Shown: positions 20,246 to 33,082 of the stretch, in pieces
Layout of the letters: the number at the start of each line of letters is the position of its first letter
How positions within the stretch are numbered: position 1 is the first letter of the stretch
Source of the DNA: Solirubrobacterales bacterium
Lineage (GTDB): Bacteria > Actinomycetota > Thermoleophilia > Solirubrobacterales > 70-9
Length of the DNA: 64,000 bases
Assembly: GCA_025450195.1 (NCBI GenBank)
Contig: JANWHW010000012.1
Span: 1 to 64,000 of the forward strand
Direction of reading: 5' to 3'
Position numbers and translations under genes: made by a program
Notes under the pieces: generated by a model
Database searches by the model: none
Told to the model about the DNA's origin: nothing
What the model saw: the letters and a program-made list of their open reading frames with translations, nothing else

Positions 20246-20256
20246 CCGCACTGGCT

Positions 20257-20345
20257 GGCGGGTCCTGTCGCCGCAGGGGACCCACCGCCCCCTCCGGTAG
20301 CTAAAGCTTCCTCGGGGGCGATCGCCCCCTACGGCGCCACCCGCC
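20257..20345 (+). repeat. Palindromic repeat element, copy 2 (rplQ-truA gap)
   Basis: An 89-bp element closely matching 12577-12664 inside rpsE. The ends are imperfect inverted repeats (GGCGGGTCCTGTCGCCGCAGG against the complement of CCTACGGCGCCACCCGCC). Within it GGGGGCGATCGCCCCC (20314-20329) is a perfect 16-bp palindrome. It lies between two convergent genes, so it may also act as a transcription terminator. No protein-coding capacity is seen; it resembles a small non-autonomous or REP-like repeat. Confidence 0.85.
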
Positions 20346-20384
20346 AGACAGACGGGAGATCGACTCAATGCAAGCCAGCTGGGG

Positions 20385-21119
20385 TCAGTCGTAGCTGACG
20401 GACTCCAAATACAGGCCGTGGGGTGGAGCTGTCTCGCCGGCCGCGGAGCGGGGGGCGCCCTTGAGGAGTTGTGCGAAGTCCTCGACCGTGCGGCGGCCGG
20501 TGCAGACTTCGAGCATGGTGCCGACCAAGACGCGGACCATGTTGCGCATGAAAGCGTCAGCCGCGATTTGGAACGAGCCGATGTCGCCGTCCCAGCTCCA
20601 GCCGGCTGCGAAGACGTTGCGCTCGAAGCGGACGTGATCGCTTTGGGTCGGCGTGAAGGCGGTGAAATCGTGTGTGCCGAGAAGGGCATCCGCACAGTCG
20701 TCGAGGGCGGCGCGGTCTAGAGCGTGTGGCCACCAGAGTGCGCGGCCTCGCTCGAATGGGCTGGGCGCTCGGGTGGCAAGTACGCGGTAGCGATAGGTGC
20801 GGGAAGTCGCATTGCGTCGCGCGTCGAACCGGTCGTCCACCGGGGCCGCGGCAGTGACGGCGATGTCGTCGGGGGCGAGGGCGTTGAGGCTGCGTGCCAG
20901 GTCGACCGGGACGGCGACCGAAGTCGCGAAGCTCGCCACCTGTCCGCGAGCGTGGACGCCGGTATCGGTTCGTCCGGCAACGGTTAGCTCGACCGGTTCC
21001 CTCAGCACTGTCGATAGCGCGGCCTCCAGCTCACCCTGCACGGTTCTCAGCCCCGGCTGCTTCGCCCAGCCCCGGAAGCCCGAGCCGTCATATTCGATAT
21101 CCAGGCGAACGGTTGCCAC
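20385..21119 (-). CDS. truA: tRNA pseudouridine(38-40) synthase TruA
   Basis: Makes pseudouridine in the anticodon arm of tRNAs. The 244-residue product has IEYDGSGFRGWAKQPGLRTV near the start and the catalytic segment GRTDTGVHARGQVASF (about residues 54-69) with the active-site aspartate. The C-terminal half has ARSL, FMRNMVRVLVGTM and AAGETAPPHGLYL. I chose GTG at 21119 because it gives the family N-terminus. A longer in-frame opening reads through the divergent surE start. Confidence 0.93.
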   Translation of the reverse strand: MATVRLDIEYDGSGFRGWAKQPGLRTVQGELEAALSTVLREPVELTVAGRTDTGVHARGQVASFATSVAVPVDLARSLNALAPDDIAVTAAAPVDDRFDARRNATSRTYRYRVLATRAPSPFERGRALWWPHALDRAALDDCADALLGTHDFTAFTPTQSDHVRFERNVFAAGWSWDGDIGSFQIAADAFMRNMVRVLVGTMLEVCTGRRTVEDFAQLLKGAPRSAAGETAPPHGLYLESVSYD

Positions 21120-21182
21120 GCCGAGCAGTATGTAGAGGCGGCGCCCACGCCGCCGCCGCCCTTCGACCCTAAAATCGAGCGT

Positions 21183-25263
<4,081 letters not shown>

Positions 25264-25315
25264 TCAGGTGCCTGAGAGTAGCGCCCGCCGCTGACCGAGC
25301 CGAGTGAGATAATCC

Positions 25316-26575
25316 ATGTTTATGGGAAAGGTCGTCGACATCGACTCGACTTCTCGCCGCAAGCGAGGCAAAGGCCGGAAACGTCCTTCTAAGACCGCTC
25401 TCGTCCTGGGCGGCGGTGGCTTCACCGGTGGGGTCTATGAGATTGGTGCCCTCCGCGCACTGGATCTGCTCGCGGTCAACAGCACCGTCAACGAATTTGA
25501 CATCTACGTCGGCACGAGCGCCGGCTCTTTCGTGGCCTCGATGCTCGCCAACGGGGTAACCCCCGACGAGATGATGCAGGTGATCAACCGGCGCATTCCT
25601 TCTGAGCTCGAGGACCTCGACCTGGGCAAGGTCCTCAAACCCAACTACCTCGGTTTTGCCCAGAAGGCGGCGATGTTGCCATTGCGGACCCTCGAGTTGG
25701 CGCGCAGTCTGGTGCGGATGGGGGAGTTCTCAGCGATGGATGTCGGCGTCGGGTTGGCCGAGGCGCTGCCAACTGGCTTCTACTCGGGCGACGGGATCGC
25801 CAACTACGTCCAAGCGGCGCTCTCTGAAGACGGTCGGGTCGATGACTTCCGACTGCTCGACCGTGAGCTGTACCTGACCGCGACCGACCTCGATACCTGC
25901 GAGCGGATCGTTTTTGGCGAGGAGGGCTGGTCCGATGTGCCGATCTCGAAGGCGATCCAGTGCTCGACCGCGCTGCCGATTGTCTATAAGCCAGTCGACC
26001 TGAAGGGGCGGCAGTTGATCGACGGCGGCGTGCGCTCGACCACCAATGTCGATGTAGCGGTCGAGAAGGGCGCCAAGTTCATCATCGTCGTCAACCCGCT
26101 CGTCCCTTTCGTCAACGATTTCGAGAAGACGATTCCGACAATCTTCGGCACCCGCGTGCGCCGCGTCTCCGACATGGGCCTGCCGGCGATCGCGAACCAG
26201 ACCTTCCGGCTGATCGCTCATGCACGCCTGCACCAGGCGGTCGAGCAGTGGCAGGAGAAGTACCCGGACGTCGACATCATCTTGGTCGAGCCCGAGCCCA
26301 ACGACGAGCTGATGTTCGGAACGCCGATCATGGACTACTCGCGCCGGCTCAAGATTGGACAGCACGGGTTCGAGTCGGTCACGGCGACTCTCGCCAAGGA
26401 CTACGAGCGTTACAAGGAGATAGCCGAGCGCCACGGCCTCGAGATCTCCCAGCGCCGGGTGCGCCGCGTCGTCGAGCGGGCGGCCGAAGAGGAGCCCGAG
26501 CAGAGCTCAGCCTGGCGCCGTGTTCTCGAGCAGACTACGTCGGCTCTGCTGCGCCAGTCCGGCGAGGCCTCCTAG
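25316..26575 (+). CDS. Patatin-like phospholipase family protein
   Basis: A predicted serine lipase/acyl hydrolase with a Ser-Asp dyad. The oxyanion loop is GGGGFTGG (residues 32-39), the nucleophile S68 is in GTSAG, and the aspartate D236 is in DGG. At 419 residues it has a C-terminal extension after the catalytic domain, rich in charged residues. No signal peptide is seen, so it is probably cytoplasmic or membrane-associated. It precedes a convergent acyl-CoA synthetase, which fits a lipid turnover role, but no substrate can be read from the sequence. Confidence 0.88.
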   Translation: MFMGKVVDIDSTSRRKRGKGRKRPSKTALVLGGGGFTGGVYEIGALRALDLLAVNSTVNEFDIYVGTSAGSFVASMLANGVTPDEMMQVINRRIPSELEDLDLGKVLKPNYLGFAQKAAMLPLRTLELARSLVRMGEFSAMDVGVGLAEALPTGFYSGDGIANYVQAALSEDGRVDDFRLLDRELYLTATDLDTCERIVFGEEGWSDVPISKAIQCSTALPIVYKPVDLKGRQLIDGGVRSTTNVDVAVEKGAKFIIVVNPLVPFVNDFEKTIPTIFGTRVRRVSDMGLPAIANQTFRLIAHARLHQAVEQWQEKYPDVDIILVEPEPNDELMFGTPIMDYSRRLKIGQHGFESVTATLAKDYERYKEIAERHGLEISQRRVRRVVERAAEEEPEQSSAWRRVLEQTTSALLRQSGEAS

Positions 26576-26623
26576 TCACAGATCCCTTTGGCCCATCTGA
26601 CTTCGTCGATAGCTGGGCGCTGC

Positions 26624-26770
26624 GGGGAGTCGGTTGGTCCCCCTGGTGAATGTCGCCGAAGGCGGCGAAATGCAATCTGTCTTCTGCGCGGCGAAGCCGC
26701 GCACCTCATTTGGAGCTAAGCGCGAAGCGCGTGCGACTCAATTCACCCAGGGGGACCAACCGACTTCCCC
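26624..26770. repeat. 147-bp palindrome with three internal GAA-loop hairpins
   Basis: Bases 26624-26651 and 26741-26770 are inverted repeats (GGGGAGTCGGTTGGTCCCCC and its complement), pairing along almost 30 bases with only two one-base bulges. Between them lie three small hairpins, each with a GAA loop: CGCC-GAA-GGCG (about 26654-26664), TGCGCGGC-GAA-GCCGCGCA (26685-26703) and a short one at about 26719-26729. It lies between convergent genes and ends eight bases before the acyl-CoA synthetase stop codon. It may be a small mobile element, a bidirectional terminator or a structured RNA. Confidence 0.8.
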
Positions 26771-26777
26771 TTGTGGT

Positions 26778-28559
26778 TCAGCCTGCGTAGAGCTTCTCTA
26801 TCTCCTGCTCGTGCTTGGCGGTGACGACGGCGCGCTTCACCTTCAACGTCGGCGTCAACTCGCCGCCCTCCTGGGAGAGATCGCGCCCGAGGATCGTGAT
26901 CTTCTTGACCTGCTCGACGCGCGCAAACTTCTCGTTGATCTTGGCGACGTGATCTTCGATGCTCTGGTGAATCTCGTCGTTGAGAGCAAGCTGCTCCGGA
27001 TCCTCCGGTAGGCCGTGATCTTTGGCGTAGGCGACCGCTTCTTCTGGGTCGAGGGTGACCAGCGCCACCAGATAGGGCCTGCGGTCTCCGATCACCACGC
27101 ACTGCGAGACAAGCGGGTGCTGCTTGATTTCGTTCTCGAGGTTCGCCGGGGTGATGTTCTTGCCACCGGCCGTGATGATGATGTCCTTCTTGCGGCCGGT
27201 GATCTTGATGAAGCCGTCTGGGTCCATCTCCCCGATGTCACCGGTGTGCAGCCAACCATCGACGATCGTCTCGCGGGTTGCCTCCTCGTTCTTGTAGTAA
27301 CCCTGGAAGACGTTCGGCCCCTTGACGAGGATCTCGCCATCCTCGGCGATCTTCACCTGGCAACCGGGGAAGGGCTTGCCGATCGTGCCGATCTTGAAGT
27401 CGTCGGGGGTGGAGATCGTCGCCGCGGTTGAGGTCTCGGTCATTCCCCAGCCCTCGAGTACGAGCACTCCGGCTGCGTCGAAGAAGCGCAGGATGTCGGG
27501 GTTGATCGGCGCTGCGCCTGAGACCGCGAGGCGAAGCTTGCCGCCGAACAGGCCACGAATCTTCGAGAGCACCTGCTTGTCGGCGAAGGCGTATTGCTTG
27601 CGCAACAGGAAGCCAGGCTCTTTACCTGCCCGTTCCACCTCCCGCATCTTGCCGCCGACCCGCATCGACCAGTTGAAGATCGCCTTTTTGAGGCCGCCGG
27701 CTTTTTCAACGCCGCTGGTGGCCATCGTGTAGATCTTCTCGAAGATTCGCGGCACCGATGGGAAATAGGTGGGTTTCAGTTCAGCGAGGTTCGGCATGAT
27801 CTTGAGCGGGTCTCGCTCCCAGTAGGCGAGCGTCGCGCCCAGGTCGAAGCTTCCAAGCTGGATCAGCAGGGCAAAGGAGTGGGCGAGCGGGAGGTAGAGG
27901 TAGGTGACGTCTTCCTCTTCGATGACGCTGGTCTCGTTGACCATGTTGAGCATCGCCCGGTAATTGCCGTGGGTGATGACGCAGCCCTTGGGTGGGCCGG
28001 TCGTCCCCGACGTGTAGATGAAGGTGCAGACGTCCTCCGGCGTAACGGCGCTCCAGCGCTTCTCCCACTCGGAGGCGTCACCAGCCGCTCCCTTGCTGGC
28101 GAGGTCGTCGAGGGACGTCGTGTCGTCGCTCGAGCCCGTCATCAGGACGATGTGCTCGAGCAGCGGAAGCCGGTCGCGGACCTTGCGGATCTTCTCCAGT
28201 TGCTCGTCGTCCTCGACCATGACCACCTTGGCGTCGGAGTTCTCCAGTACGTACTGGCACTCCTCGGGGGAATTCGTCTGGTAGATCGGGACGACGGTCG
28301 CTCCGATCGAGAGGGCGGCGAAGTCGCAGTAGGTCCACTCGGGGCGCGTGTTGGCGAGAATCGACACCTTGTCGCCCTTCGCGACGCCCAGTGCCATCAA
28401 CCCCAGTGCAAGGGAGCGGACGGTGTCACGAACCTCGTCGAAGCTTCGCGTAATCCACCCATCGCCCTCCTTGTAGCGGATCGCAGGCGCGCCGCCGTAC
28501 ATCTCCGCGGCACGCGGCAACAGGTCCGCGAGGGTGGCGGAATGGGTTCCCCGTTCCAT
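26778..28559 (-). CDS. Long-chain fatty acid-CoA ligase (AMP-binding)
   Basis: Activates fatty acids to acyl-CoA through an acyl-adenylate. The 593-residue product has the P-loop-like motif YTSGTTGPPKG (about residues 182-192), the GWGMTETS adenylate-binding segment near 378, the TGDIG aspartate near 437 and GRKKDIIITAGGKNI near 451, all of the ANL superfamily. It matches the FadD15-like long-chain group in size. The ATG has only a weak ribosome binding site. Confidence 0.93.
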   Translation of the reverse strand: MERGTHSATLADLLPRAAEMYGGAPAIRYKEGDGWITRSFDEVRDTVRSLALGLMALGVAKGDKVSILANTRPEWTYCDFAALSIGATVVPIYQTNSPEECQYVLENSDAKVVMVEDDEQLEKIRKVRDRLPLLEHIVLMTGSSDDTTSLDDLASKGAAGDASEWEKRWSAVTPEDVCTFIYTSGTTGPPKGCVITHGNYRAMLNMVNETSVIEEEDVTYLYLPLAHSFALLIQLGSFDLGATLAYWERDPLKIMPNLAELKPTYFPSVPRIFEKIYTMATSGVEKAGGLKKAIFNWSMRVGGKMREVERAGKEPGFLLRKQYAFADKQVLSKIRGLFGGKLRLAVSGAAPINPDILRFFDAAGVLVLEGWGMTETSTAATISTPDDFKIGTIGKPFPGCQVKIAEDGEILVKGPNVFQGYYKNEEATRETIVDGWLHTGDIGEMDPDGFIKITGRKKDIIITAGGKNITPANLENEIKQHPLVSQCVVIGDRRPYLVALVTLDPEEAVAYAKDHGLPEDPEQLALNDEIHQSIEDHVAKINEKFARVEQVKKITILGRDLSQEGGELTPTLKVKRAVVTAKHEQEIEKLYAG

Positions 28560-28616
28560 CGCGGGGGAGTCTAGTTAACGCCTGACACCTCGTGCCGGTC
28601 GCGTGTTAGGGCTCTG

Positions 28617-28802
28617 CTAGGCGGCTTGAGCCGGCTGTTCCTCCGGTGGGCTCGATGACTGTCGCAGCGAAGACCGAAACAGCGATTTGTCGATACGGCC
28701 ATGGAAGATCGGGATGCCCATCTCCACGCATTTGCCGATCACCTCCTGCTGCTTCATGTGAAGCTCATCGGCCAGCTCGGACGGGGTCAGGTGATTGGCC
28801 AC
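28617..28802 (-). CDS. Small helix-turn-helix-like protein, function unknown
   Basis: A 61-residue protein: LTPSELADELHMKQQEVIGK is followed by GIPIFHGRIDKSLF and a proline- and glutamine-rich end. The pattern resembles the N-terminal helical module of translation factor IF-2 or a small HTH, but the match is not decisive. The start is GTG with a good upstream GGGAGGT. It is divergent from the thioredoxin-like gene. Confidence 0.7.
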   Translation of the reverse strand: MANHLTPSELADELHMKQQEVIGKCVEMGIPIFHGRIDKSLFRSSLRQSSSPPEEQPAQAA

Positions 28803-28942
28803 TGGGGACCTCCCGGTAGGTGAAATCGAGTAGACGAATATTTACCTCTGAGGGCGGACGTGTCAATGCCTACGGTCGATCCGTCCCGGCGATCCCTGCA
28901 TGCTGCGCCGATCGCAGGCTTGGGGCGAGCCATAATGCTTCG

Positions 28943-29668
28943 GTGTCCGAAGCCGCAGCAACGCCAATCCCTCGTCGTGGCCGGCTCTGGGTGGTCGTGC
29001 TTCTCGCTCTTGCCGTGGGAGTTCTCAGCTACGCGATCGTCAACATCTCGACCCAGAAGGCCGGGCGGGAAGTCGTCCAGGTAGCCGGCATCGGCGAAAC
29101 GCAGGAGGTCTTCGGCGGGGTTCCGCAGGAAGGCGATCGGGTCGGGTCCGCCGATGCTCCAGTCTCGATCCAGGTTTTCAACGACCTCCAGTGCTCGAGC
29201 TGCCGCGCCGGCTTTTTGGCCCCGATCCCCGACCTTGTCGAAGACTACGTCCGGCCCGGCGACGTGAAGCTTTTGCTGCGCCACTACTCGGTTGCGCGGA
29301 ACGCGTTGGAGCTCGGCTTCTTTGCGGCTGAGGCAGCTGCTCAGCAGGGCTATGGCTGGCAGTACACCTACCTGTTCTTCCACAACCAGGACGAGGCGGA
29401 GCGGTTTGGGATCGACGAAGAGTTCCTGGAAACTCTGGCCGGCTCGATCGGAGAACTCGACGTTGGCGAGTGGCACAGGTACCTCGAGGACGAGAGCGGC
29501 CCCGACGGAGCCATCACCTCGACGCTCGAGGGCTATGAAGAGCTGGGCACCGAGCTTGGGATACGCGCCCGGCCCGCGGCGATCGTAAACGGCCCGCGGG
29601 GCACCCGCATCCTCCAGGACGACCCGAGCCTCGGGCAGATCGAACGCGCAATCGAGGCCGTGCGGTGA
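28943..29668 (+). CDS. Membrane-anchored DsbA-like thioredoxin-fold protein
   Basis: A 241-residue protein with one N-terminal membrane segment (LWVVVLLALAVGVLSYAIV) and a DsbA-type thioredoxin domain outside the membrane. The domain holds the active-site CSSC in NDLQCSSCRAGF and a later RARPAAIVNGPRG cis-proline-like segment. The expected job is thiol oxidation or isomerisation of exported proteins. The frame is open from 28820, but GTG at 28943 places the membrane segment near the N-terminus and is preferred. Confidence 0.82.
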   Translation: MSEAAATPIPRRGRLWVVVLLALAVGVLSYAIVNISTQKAGREVVQVAGIGETQEVFGGVPQEGDRVGSADAPVSIQVFNDLQCSSCRAGFLAPIPDLVEDYVRPGDVKLLLRHYSVARNALELGFFAAEAAAQQGYGWQYTYLFFHNQDEAERFGIDEEFLETLAGSIGELDVGEWHRYLEDESGPDGAITSTLEGYEELGTELGIRARPAAIVNGPRGTRILQDDPSLGQIERAIEAVR

Positions 29669-29726
29669 AGAGCGGGCTCTGAAGCGTTCTCTCTTCGTCG
29701 CGGCTGATGCGGTTTAAGCTCAACGT

Positions 29727-30299
29727 ATGAGCAAGATGCCGGTTTCTCCCCTGGGAGCGGCAATACGGGTCGGGCTCATCGCCGGACTTGCGATGTTGCT
29801 GCTTGACCCGCCATCGCTCACGCGGGTGAATGGACTGCTGGTGCTGCTGGTGGGGGTCGTCGCGTTCGTGCTGATTACCGCCTGGCTAACGGTGATGCTG
29901 ATTGGCGACGAGATCCCCGAGCAGCAGTTCCGCCGGATCGCCGATCGCAGCGAGATGCTTTCCGAGCTGCCGCCGACCGAAGCGCAGCCGAGCGCGTTCG
30001 ACGAACTGGTGATCTCCGCCATCGACGACCTGCCGGAGGAATTGCTCGAAGTTGTCGAGGAGATCCCGATTCTCGTTTCCCACCGCGGCCACGAGCACCG
30101 TGCCTACGGCCACTACATTGGCGACACCGTCGCTCGAGACAACTACCGAGACCACATCGTCATCTACCAGGACACGCTCGAGCGTGACTTCGGCCACGAC
30201 CCCGAACTGCTGCGGGCGCAGGTTGAGCGCACGGTTCGCCACGAGATCGCCCACCACCTCGGCTGGGGTGAGCGTGGCGTTCGCGACCTCGGACTCTGA
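29727..30299 (+). CDS. Metallopeptidase-family (minimal zincin) protein with two N-terminal membrane helices
   Basis: A 190-residue protein. Residues about 10-55 form two hydrophobic helices. The rest matches the small actinobacterial zincin family (PF06262-like): FDELVISAIDDLPEEL near residue 92, a YQDTLERDF segment, and the zinc motif HEIAHHLGWGE near the C-terminus. Most members of that family are soluble and about 120-140 residues long, so the membrane part is an addition. Substrate unknown. Confidence 0.82.
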   Translation: MSKMPVSPLGAAIRVGLIAGLAMLLLDPPSLTRVNGLLVLLVGVVAFVLITAWLTVMLIGDEIPEQQFRRIADRSEMLSELPPTEAQPSAFDELVISAIDDLPEELLEVVEEIPILVSHRGHEHRAYGHYIGDTVARDNYRDHIVIYQDTLERDFGHDPELLRAQVERTVRHEIAHHLGWGERGVRDLGL

Positions 30300-30340
30300 C
30301 GGCCCGCGGCTGAGAAGCGGCGGGGTTGGAGATGCAAATA

Positions 30341-30414
30341 TCGGGGCGCCCGGATTTGAACCGGGGACCTCACCGACCCGAACGGTGCGCGCTACCAGGC
30401 TGCGCCACGCCCCG
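30341..30414 (-). tRNA. tRNA-Pro (anticodon CGG)
   Basis: On the minus strand the 74-base sequence folds as a cloverleaf: acceptor stem CGGGGCG/CGCCCCG, D arm GCGC-AGCCTGGTA-GCGC, anticodon stem CACCG/CGGTG with loop TTCGGGT (anticodon CGG), and T arm CCCGG-TTCAAAT-CCGGG. The discriminator base is A and CCA is not encoded. Confidence 0.95.
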
Positions 30415-30504
30415 AAGTGGGCCGATTATCTCAGAGCGATCGTCAGTGGGGGTTGAGGGGCGAGCGCCGCTACTTTGGCTCCCGCGCCGGTTCCAGACTG
30501 TGCC

Positions 30505-31593
30505 ATGACCCGAAAGATTGCCCTCATCGCAGCGATTCTGACGATCGTGGCTGCCGCTTCAGCCAGGGCCGAGGGATTGGCGCCACCGGGTTTCGTGGGT
30601 ATCTCTCCACAGTCGGGGCCTTCGGAGTCCGACTACGGTCTGATGGAGAGGGCTGGTCTGACCAGCTTACGGCTGCCGCTCAACTGGTCCCATGTGGAGG
30701 AGTTCAGCCCCTATGCCGCTGAACCGGACTGGTCGGGCTTCGATCGCGGCGTGGAGTTGGCCGCGATCTATGGGATGCGGGTGTTCCCCTTCGTCTCGAG
30801 CACACCCACATGGGTGGCGTCTGAGTTTCGGCAAGAACCCGCGGATGGCTATTGGCAACGCCAAGGGTGGACGACCTTCCTGGGGCGAGCCGTGCGCCGC
30901 TATGGCGTGAACGGCATCTTCTGGCAGAAGCACCCCGACCTGCCGTATCTACCGGTCGAGGCGTGGGAGATATGGAACGAGCCGAACATCGTCACCTTTG
31001 GGACCGTCGACCCAGGGCGCTTTGCCCGGCTGATCCGGGTTTCGGGACGGGTCCTGAGACGAAACGACCCCGGCGCAAAGCTGATCATGGGCGGGCTGTT
31101 CGGACGCCCGCTGCAAGTGCCTCCGAACATGCAATCCGGGGAGTTTCTCTCCCGCGTCTACCGGGCGCGCCAGGTGAAGAAGTGGTTTGACGGCGTTGCG
31201 CTTCACCCTTACGTTTCCAACGCCGCGGCCATGCGTGGGCAGATCCGCAACCTCCGCCGGGTGATGCGGGTCCACAATGACGCCAGGACGTCCCTCTACG
31301 TCACCGAGATGGGCTGGGGCTCCGACAGCTTCGAGTCGCGATGGGAGCGAGGCCTGAGCGGTCAGGCCGAAGAGTTGGACCGGGCCTTCTCGATGCTTGC
31401 CAACCACCGCCGAGCCTGGCGAATTGGGGGCGTTTGGTGGTTCTCCTGGGCAGACGCATCCAGCGCCTGTCAGTTCTGCGACTCGGCGGGCCTGCTCACC
31501 GAGGCGCGTGAGGCAAAGCCCGCCTGGTACCGCTTCAACGCTTGGACCGGCGGCGACGCGGAAGCCGTGCCGCGTGCTGCTCTGGGCGATTGA
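30505..31593 (+). CDS. Secreted glycoside hydrolase, (beta/alpha)8 clan A type
   Basis: A 362-residue protein with a signal peptide (KIALIAAILTIVAAASARA) and a TIM-barrel hydrolase pattern. WEIWNEPN (about residue 152) holds the probable acid/base glutamate, and YVTEMGWGSD (about 266) the probable nucleophile, as in GH5/GH39-like families. The substrate cannot be assigned. The start ATG at 30505 leaves a clean signal peptide; an in-frame opening at 30475 adds ten residues. Confidence 0.86.
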   Translation: MTRKIALIAAILTIVAAASARAEGLAPPGFVGISPQSGPSESDYGLMERAGLTSLRLPLNWSHVEEFSPYAAEPDWSGFDRGVELAAIYGMRVFPFVSSTPTWVASEFRQEPADGYWQRQGWTTFLGRAVRRYGVNGIFWQKHPDLPYLPVEAWEIWNEPNIVTFGTVDPGRFARLIRVSGRVLRRNDPGAKLIMGGLFGRPLQVPPNMQSGEFLSRVYRARQVKKWFDGVALHPYVSNAAAMRGQIRNLRRVMRVHNDARTSLYVTEMGWGSDSFESRWERGLSGQAEELDRAFSMLANHRRAWRIGGVWWFSWADASSACQFCDSAGLLTEAREAKPAWYRFNAWTGGDAEAVPRAALGD

Positions 31594-31613
31594 CCCGTTC
31601 GACTCGCGGGTAG
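31588..31613 (+). promoter_or_regulatory. Possible SigB-type promoter before the ferritin-like gene
   Basis: GATTGA, 14 bases, then GGGTAG, 41 bases before the ATG. It resembles the GTTTnG-N14-GGGTAC motifs found in the stress module downstream, with a mismatch in the -35. It lies partly inside the end of the glycoside hydrolase gene. Confidence 0.35.
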
Positions 31614-31654
31614 GAGATCTGCGAACCCCGCGAATACGACGAACGGAGGAAGTT

Positions 31655-32161
31655 ATGGAGGTTGCCTCCAGCAAGGGAATCTTCGATAGCGCCAACCTGG
31701 AGGCCCGCGAGCACGTGGTTGACCTGCTCCGCAGGGCCTACTGGATGGAGATCGAGACCGTGATGAGCTATCTGGCGGCGTCCACCAACCTGGACGGCGT
31801 GCGGGCGCAGGAGATCAAGGAGTCGCTGGCCGAAGACGTCGAGGAGGAGCTGAGCCATGCGAAGCGCTTTGCGGCGCGGATCAAGGAGCTCTACGGCGTG
31901 GTCCCGGGCTCCGAAGACTTTGCGGCCGAGCAGTCCTTCCTGCAACCCCCCGAGGAGCAGACCGACACAGTTCACGTGATCAGGGGCGTGATCAAGGCAG
32001 AGACCGGGGCAATCGAGCACTACACCCGGATCGTCGAGGTCACCGACCAGGTGGACCCTGTTACCCAGGACATGGCGATTGAGATCCTCCACGACGAGCA
32101 GGCCCATCGCCGCCTCTTCGAGGGATTCCTTCGCGAGTACGAGGTCGAAGGCATCTCCTGA
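31655..32161 (+). CDS. Ferritin-like domain protein
   Basis: A 168-residue four-helix-bundle protein with two ExxH di-iron motifs. Helix one has YWMEIETVMSYL, helix two EDVEEELSHAKRF, helix three KAETGAIEHYTRI and helix four EILHDEQAHRRLF. It belongs to the bacterioferritin/Dps-like superfamily, so iron storage or peroxide protection is likely, but a cage cannot be shown from sequence. GGAGGA gives a strong ribosome binding site. It may belong to the stress regulon with sodA. Confidence 0.87.
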   Translation: MEVASSKGIFDSANLEAREHVVDLLRRAYWMEIETVMSYLAASTNLDGVRAQEIKESLAEDVEEELSHAKRFAARIKELYGVVPGSEDFAAEQSFLQPPEEQTDTVHVIRGVIKAETGAIEHYTRIVEVTDQVDPVTQDMAIEILHDEQAHRRLFEGFLREYEVEGIS

Positions 32162-32212
32162 GTTGACGGCCCACTTCGGGCTGCAATCAATGCCGGTCGC
32201 GCTGGGGAAATC

Positions 32213-33082
32213 ATGGATTTGATGCGACCTGCGCGCGCCTTTGACCGGCTTCAGCAGCGCCATCGCGCCCTGGCGCTCCCAATGGCGGTCGGCAAGAAGT
32301 TCCATGACGATCAGGGCGGCAACCTGAGTGCGCTGATCGCCTACCGCGCCTTCTTCTCGCTATTCCCGCTGCTGCTATTGCTGACCACGATCGTCGGCTA
32401 CGTGCTCGCCGGCGATCCAGAGCGCCGCCGCTCGGCTGTCGACTCAGTTCTTGCACAGCTCCCGGCGATCGGCGAGCAGATACAGGTGCGCTCCCTGCAA
32501 GGGAGCGGTGTAGCCCTTGCCGTCGGAATCGTCGGGTCGCTGTGGGCGGGGCTCGGCGTGGTGCTCGCCGCGCAGGAAGCTCTCAACAGCGTTTGGGGAG
32601 CCAAGCAAGGCAAGGGCCCCGGCTTCCTTGCCTCACGCCTGCGCTCACTCGCCCTCCTGGCGGCGCTCGGCACGCTGGCGCTCCTCTCCACCGCCGTATC
32701 GGGCCTGGTTGGGGGCGGGGTATTGGCTGGGATATGGGGGGTAGGGGTCTCGCTTGCGCTCAACGTGCTCGTCTTTGGCGCGCTTTTTGTCCTGCTGACG
32801 AGCGTCCCGGTCGCGATGCGGGTGCTTCTCCCCGGGATTGTCGTCGCGGCGGTTGGGTGGGCTGTGCTGCAGGTCGTCGGCGGCTACTTCGTTTCCCATC
32901 AGATTCGCGACGCCGGGCCTGCCTATGGCACATTCGCTCTCGTCCTCGGTCTCTTGGTCTGGGTCCAGATCGGAGCCATGCTCACGGTCCTCAGCGCTGA
33001 GCTGAACGTCGTGTGCGAGCGAGGTCTATGGCCGCGCAGTTTGTTGCGGGCGCCAACGGGTAGAGGGGGAAAGCGCAAATAG
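32213..33082 (+). CDS. YihY/virulence factor BrkB family membrane protein
   Basis: A 289-residue polytopic membrane protein. Near residue 42 it has the family signature ALIAYRAFFSLFPLLLLL, followed by GIVGSLWAGLGVV and about six membrane helices. A C-terminal helix (FALVLGLLVWVQIGAMLTVL) leads to a basic tail. The family function is uncertain; an older name as ribonuclease BN for the group is not supported by the sequence type. Confidence 0.9.
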   Translation: MDLMRPARAFDRLQQRHRALALPMAVGKKFHDDQGGNLSALIAYRAFFSLFPLLLLLTTIVGYVLAGDPERRRSAVDSVLAQLPAIGEQIQVRSLQGSGVALAVGIVGSLWAGLGVVLAAQEALNSVWGAKQGKGPGFLASRLRSLALLAALGTLALLSTAVSGLVGGGVLAGIWGVGVSLALNVLVFGALFVLLTSVPVAMRVLLPGIVVAAVGWAVLQVVGGYFVSHQIRDAGPAYGTFALVLGLLVWVQIGAMLTVLSAELNVVCERGLWPRSLLRAPTGRGGKRK

